The translations under genes were made by a program, and so were the position numbers. From UBA4722 sp041690995 (GTDB lineage: Bacteria; Pseudomonadota; Gammaproteobacteria; DSM-16500), in contig JBEPVM010000053.1 in the NCBI GenBank assembly GCA_041690995.1, positions 1-8,955 on the forward strand: a stretch of DNA of 8,955 bases, in the 5' to 3' direction. Every line of letters starts with the position of its first letter. Position 1 is the first letter of the stretch. Shown here piece after piece: positions 6,564 to 8,955 of this stretch. Under the pieces are notes generated by a model. That model ran no database searches, was not told where the DNA came from, and was given only the letters and a program-made list of their open reading frames with translations.

Positions 6564-6588
6564 TTTTGTAGACTGGTCTAGTTCAAAA
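6564..6588. repeat. Inverted repeat between dnaG and rpoD
   Basis: TTTTG-TAGAC (6564-6573) mirrors GTCTA (6576-6580) and CAAAA (6584-6588), with a TG centre and a 3-nt GTT offset. The inner 12 bp TAGACTGGTCTA are a perfect 5-bp inverted repeat. It sits immediately upstream of the rpoD -10 candidate, where an operator would be expected. As RNA it would be a small hairpin with a bulge in the dnaG-rpoD spacer, the region where RNase E processes the E. coli transcript. Function is inferred. Confidence 0.45.
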
Positions 6589-6607
6589 CGGAAACAATAT
6601 GTATAAT
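6579..6607 (+). promoter_or_regulatory. Probable internal promoter for rpoD
   Basis: A perfect TATAAT -10 lies at 6602-6607; the -35 region is poor (TAGTTC with a 17-nt spacer, or TTCAAA with 14). A start near 6614 would give a leader of about 35 nt. Internal rpoD promoters exist in the E. coli operon, so independent rpoD expression is plausible. The inverted repeat overlaps the -35 area and may mark a regulator site. Confidence 0.45.
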
Positions 6608-6648
6608 GAGTTATTTGTTTTATATGCTGAATGAATAGGGTTAATAAT

Positions 6649-8823
6649 ATGGCTAATATCGCTAAAGATCAGAAACAACGAGCTCGCTCTAAAGATCAAC
6701 TCAAACAGCAAATTAAAAATCAGGGGCTGCGGTCTAAAGGTCGCACGAAGCAACCCTCGAAAAACCACGAGGAAAGCCCTAAAGATCATATTAAGCAACA
6801 AGTTAAAGCGCAGAAACAGCAGTCTAAAGATAAAACGCTAGAGCTGAAAAAGCAAAAACAACCCGCTAAACACCAAGAGCAACGGTCTAAAGATCAGGTT
6901 AAGCAACCACTTAAAGAGCCAAAACAGCAGTCTAAAGATCAAACGCAAGAGGTAAAAGAGCAAAAACAGCAAGTTAAAGATCAAGAGCAGCAAAGGTCAC
7001 GCTTAAAAGATCTTATCATCCGTGGCAAAGAACAGGGTTATTTGACTTATGCTGAAGTGAATGATCATTTGCCTGCAGATATTGCTGACCCCGAACAGAT
7101 TGAAGAAATTATCGGGATGATCAATGAAATGGGCATCCGCGTTGCGGAAGTAGCACCTGAAGCGGAAGAATTATTATTAGCAGACAATGAAGCGGCAACC
7201 GATGAAGTCGCGGAAGAAGAAGTCGCAAGTGCGCTGGCCGCAGTAGACAGTGAATTTGGCCGTACAACGGACCCTGTCCGCATGTACATGCGCGAAATGG
7301 GGAGTGTGGAGTTACTTTCTCGCGAGGGCGAAATTGCTATTGCAAAACGCATTGAAGCAGGCATGCATCAAATGCTCAGCACAATGGCTAATCAACCACA
7401 AATGATTGCTGAAGTACTTGCTGATTATGCGAATGTTGAAAAAGGCGAAATTCGTTTAAGCGATATTATCTCTGGCTATAATGAGCCTATTGTCGTCTTT
7501 ACAGAAGAAGAAGCCATTATCGACAAAGACAAGGTGACGACTGTGGTCGCCTCAGAAGAGGAAGAGGATGAAACAGAAGCAAGTAGTGAATTTCTTGAAG
7601 AAGAAACAGGCCCTGATCCAGAAATGGCTAAAGTCCGGTTTGCTGAATTACGCGAACTCTATAATGAAACAATCGCGGCTGAAAAAGAGCATGGCACGCA
7701 AAGTAAAAAATGGCTTAAAAAACGTGAAGCATTGGCTAAATGTTTCATGGATATTAAGCTTGCCTCACGCCAATTCAATAAACTCTCTAAAAAAATGCGT
7801 GGTTTACTCGTAGAAATTCGCACTCAAGAACGCCATATCATGAATCTTGCCGTGAATAAAGCACGCGTGCCTCGCAAAGTTTTTATCAATTCATTTGTCA
7901 ATAATGAAACTAACCTTAACTGGATATCTCAGCATAAAGGAAAAAGCTATAGCGATGACCTTGCTACATTTGCTGCTGAAATCTCACGAGCTCAAAATAA
8001 ATTAATCTCGATGCAAGATTTAATGAAAATGTCGATTGGCGATATAAAAGAAGTGAATCGCCGTATGTCGATTGGCGAAGCAAAAGCACGTCGTGCTAAA
8101 AAAGAAATGGTAGAGGCTAACTTGCGTTTGGTTATTTCAATTGCAAAAAAATACACAAATCGTGGATTACAATTTTTAGATTTAATTCAGGAAGGTAATA
8201 TTGGTTTGATGAAAGCGGTTGATAAATTTGAATATCAACGTGGGTATAAGTTCTCGACTTATGCTACCTGGTGGATTCGTCAAGCAATCACGCGCTCCAT
8301 TGCTGACCAGGCGCGTACTATTCGTATTCCAGTCCACATGATTGAGACGATTAATAAATTAAATCGTATTTCCCGACAAATTTTGCAAGAAACGGGTTTA
8401 GAGCCTACACCAGAAGAGCTAAGCAAACGTATGGACTTGCCAGAAGACAAGATTCGTAAAGTATTAAAAATTGCTAAAGAGCCTATCTCAATGGAAACGC
8501 CTATTGGGGATGGCGATGATGATTCACATTTAGGTGACTTTATCAAAGACGAGGGTACTATATTACCTTTGACAGCAGCAACCAATGTAGGTTTATCAGA
8601 GGCCACACAAAAAATGTTAAGTGCGCTGACGCCCCGTGAAGCAAAAGTATTACGTATGCGTTTTGGCATTAACATGAATACAGACCATACGTTAGAAGAG
8701 GTTGGCAAACAGTTTGATGTGACGCGGGAACGCATTCGTCAAATTGAAGCAAAAGCGTTACGTAAATTACGCCATCCTTCCAGGTCAGAGCAATTGCGAA
8801 GTTTCTTAGAAGAACAAGAGTGA
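6649..8823 (+). CDS. rpoD: RNA polymerase primary sigma factor RpoD (sigma70) with a repeat-built N-terminal extension
   Basis: Directs core RNA polymerase to housekeeping promoters. The ATG at 6649 (724 residues) is chosen because AGGG lies 8 nt upstream; an in-frame ATG at 6631 has no ribosome site. Residues 1-114 are a Lys/Gln-rich extension not expected in the family (E. coli RpoD is 613). Normal sequence begins at about residue 116: region 1.1 with RGKEQGYLTYAEVNDHLP, region 1.2 from 206 with TTDPVRMYMREMG, the non-conserved region (about 241-470) with an acidic patch near 302-322, region 2 from about 472 with NLRLVISIAKKYTNRGLQF, TYATWWIRQAITRS (-10 melting and recognition, W541/W542), region 3, the 3.2 finger with DSHLGDF near 625, and region 4 from 660 with the -35 helix-turn-helix at 681-712. 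All core regions are intact and E. coli-like. It is the last protein gene of rpsU-yqeY-dnaG-rpoD and may also have its own promoter. Confidence 0.97.
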   Translation: MANIAKDQKQRARSKDQLKQQIKNQGLRSKGRTKQPSKNHEESPKDHIKQQVKAQKQQSKDKTLELKKQKQPAKHQEQRSKDQVKQPLKEPKQQSKDQTQEVKEQKQQVKDQEQQRSRLKDLIIRGKEQGYLTYAEVNDHLPADIADPEQIEEIIGMINEMGIRVAEVAPEAEELLLADNEAATDEVAEEEVASALAAVDSEFGRTTDPVRMYMREMGSVELLSREGEIAIAKRIEAGMHQMLSTMANQPQMIAEVLADYANVEKGEIRLSDIISGYNEPIVVFTEEEAIIDKDKVTTVVASEEEEDETEASSEFLEEETGPDPEMAKVRFAELRELYNETIAAEKEHGTQSKKWLKKREALAKCFMDIKLASRQFNKLSKKMRGLLVEIRTQERHIMNLAVNKARVPRKVFINSFVNNETNLNWISQHKGKSYSDDLATFAAEISRAQNKLISMQDLMKMSIGDIKEVNRRMSIGEAKARRAKKEMVEANLRLVISIAKKYTNRGLQFLDLIQEGNIGLMKAVDKFEYQRGYKFSTYATWWIRQAITRSIADQARTIRIPVHMIETINKLNRISRQILQETGLEPTPEELSKRMDLPEDKIRKVLKIAKEPISMETPIGDGDDDSHLGDFIKDEGTILPLTAATNVGLSEATQKMLSALTPREAKVLRMRFGINMNTDHTLEEVGKQFDVTRERIRQIEAKALRKLRHPSRSEQLRSFLEEQE
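6685..6990 (+). repeat. Three tandem copies of a 108-nt (36-residue) coding repeat in rpoD
   Basis: Copy 1 is 6685-6774 (30 residues, lacking 18 nt after the shared ACG codon), copy 2 is 6775-6882 and copy 3 is 6883-6990 (36 residues each). Each unit is two halves of 15 and 21 residues starting with an SKDQ-like motif. Copies 2 and 3 align without gaps: 86 of 108 bases match by hand count, including an exact 18-nt block (6814-6831 and 6922-6939). Only 21 of 36 residues are identical. A fragment of a further unit (AKDQKQ) precedes copy 1. Confidence 0.9.
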
Positions 8824-8848
8824 CAAATCATCTAAGCACTTGTATACT
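8820..8848 (+). promoter_or_regulatory. Strong sigma70-like promoter for the tRNA gene
   Basis: GTGACA (8820-8825), an exact 17-nt spacer and TATACT (8843-8848) match consensus at 5/6 and 5/6. The -35 covers the rpoD TGA stop codon. The predicted start falls near 8855, and the G/C-rich GGCACGC after the -10 resembles the discriminators of stringently controlled stable-RNA promoters. The leader before the tRNA would be about 47 nt. Confidence 0.6.
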
Positions 8849-8861
8849 TTGGCACGCATCT

Positions 8862-8885
8862 GGGGAGCGGCAAATTGCTCCTCTC
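8862..8885 (+). terminator. Hairpin between rpoD and the tRNA, weak terminator or tRNA-leader structure
   Basis: GGGGAGC (8862-8868) pairs with GCTCCTC (8877-8883) around a GGCAAATT loop, with one G-U pair. It is followed by a C/T-mixed tract rather than a clean T run, so it is a poor intrinsic terminator. Because it lies downstream of the predicted tRNA promoter, it would also be in that transcript's 5' leader. Confidence 0.4.
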
Positions 8886-8901
8886 TCCATTTATCCCATA
8901 C

Positions 8902-8955
<54 letters not shown>

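Noticed and set aside
6631..6648. rpoD start at the ATG at 6631
   Set aside because: No Shine-Dalgarno precedes it, whereas AGGG lies 8 nt before the ATG at 6649; the six extra codons overlap that ribosome site.
6583..6801. Opposite-strand ORF over the rpoD extension
   Set aside because: It is the antisense of Lys/Gln-rich codons (giving Phe/Leu-rich sequence), has no ribosome site, and no family is recognised.
6649..6990. Idea that the Lys/Gln repeat region is a separate small gene fused by a sequencing error or frameshift
   Set aside because: The frame runs without a stop from 6649 through all sigma regions, repeats keep the frame, and there is no stop or start between the extension and region 1.1.
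6685..6990. CRISPR-like array in the repeated segment
   Set aside because: Units are directly adjacent coding repeats with diverged sequence and no spacers.
7568..7813. Second plus-strand reading frame inside rpoD
   Set aside because: It lies fully within the rpoD non-conserved region in another frame, is Lys-rich by composition, and has no supporting start signal.

Overview
The window is a compact, AT-rich (roughly 40% GC by eye) chromosomal segment from a gammaproteobacterium. Protein sequences, gene order and the tRNA all fit that class. The orders tsaE-amiB and plsY/tsaD/rpsU/yqeY/dnaG/rpoD/tRNA are gammaproteobacterial. The base composition and a yqeY gene between rpsU and dnaG recall Legionellales/Coxiellaceae-like or pseudomonad relatives, but the genus cannot be fixed from this sequence alone. 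Almost everything here is core housekeeping, and there are no mobile elements, CRISPR arrays or defence genes.

Left block (1-2284, minus strand): a tight operon reads orn (oligoribonuclease) -> TerC/Alx-family membrane protein -> tsaE (ATPase for the tRNA modification t6A) -> an N-acetylmuramoyl-L-alanine amidase cut by the left edge. Spacings are 16 nt, a 1-nt overlap and an 11-nt overlap, which suggests translational coupling. The TerC gene sits where E. coli has nnr.

Middle (2285-4070): plsY (acyl-phosphate glycerol-3-phosphate acyltransferase) lies on the plus strand, divergent from orn and convergent with tsaD. The orn/plsY gap holds an inverted repeat that presents the same promoter-like arrangement to both strands. 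tsaD is divergent from rpsU, and that gap also has promoter-like elements facing each other.

Right block (4071-8955, plus strand): the macromolecular-synthesis operon rpsU - yqeY - dnaG - rpoD links translation (S21), replication priming (primase) and transcription initiation (sigma70). A probable internal promoter precedes rpoD. A strong promoter-like sequence over the rpoD stop codon appears to drive a tRNA with a CAU anticodon, most likely tRNA-Ile2, which runs off the right edge.

The most unusual feature is the RpoD N-terminus. About 110 extra Lys/Gln-rich residues precede the normal start of sigma region 1.1. They are built from three tandem copies of a 36-residue (108-nt) unit, the first shortened by 18 nt. 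Copies 2 and 3 differ in 17 codons, 15 of them nonsynonymous, which is unexpected in a primary sigma factor. No ATG, GTG or TTG in frame would let translation skip the extension.
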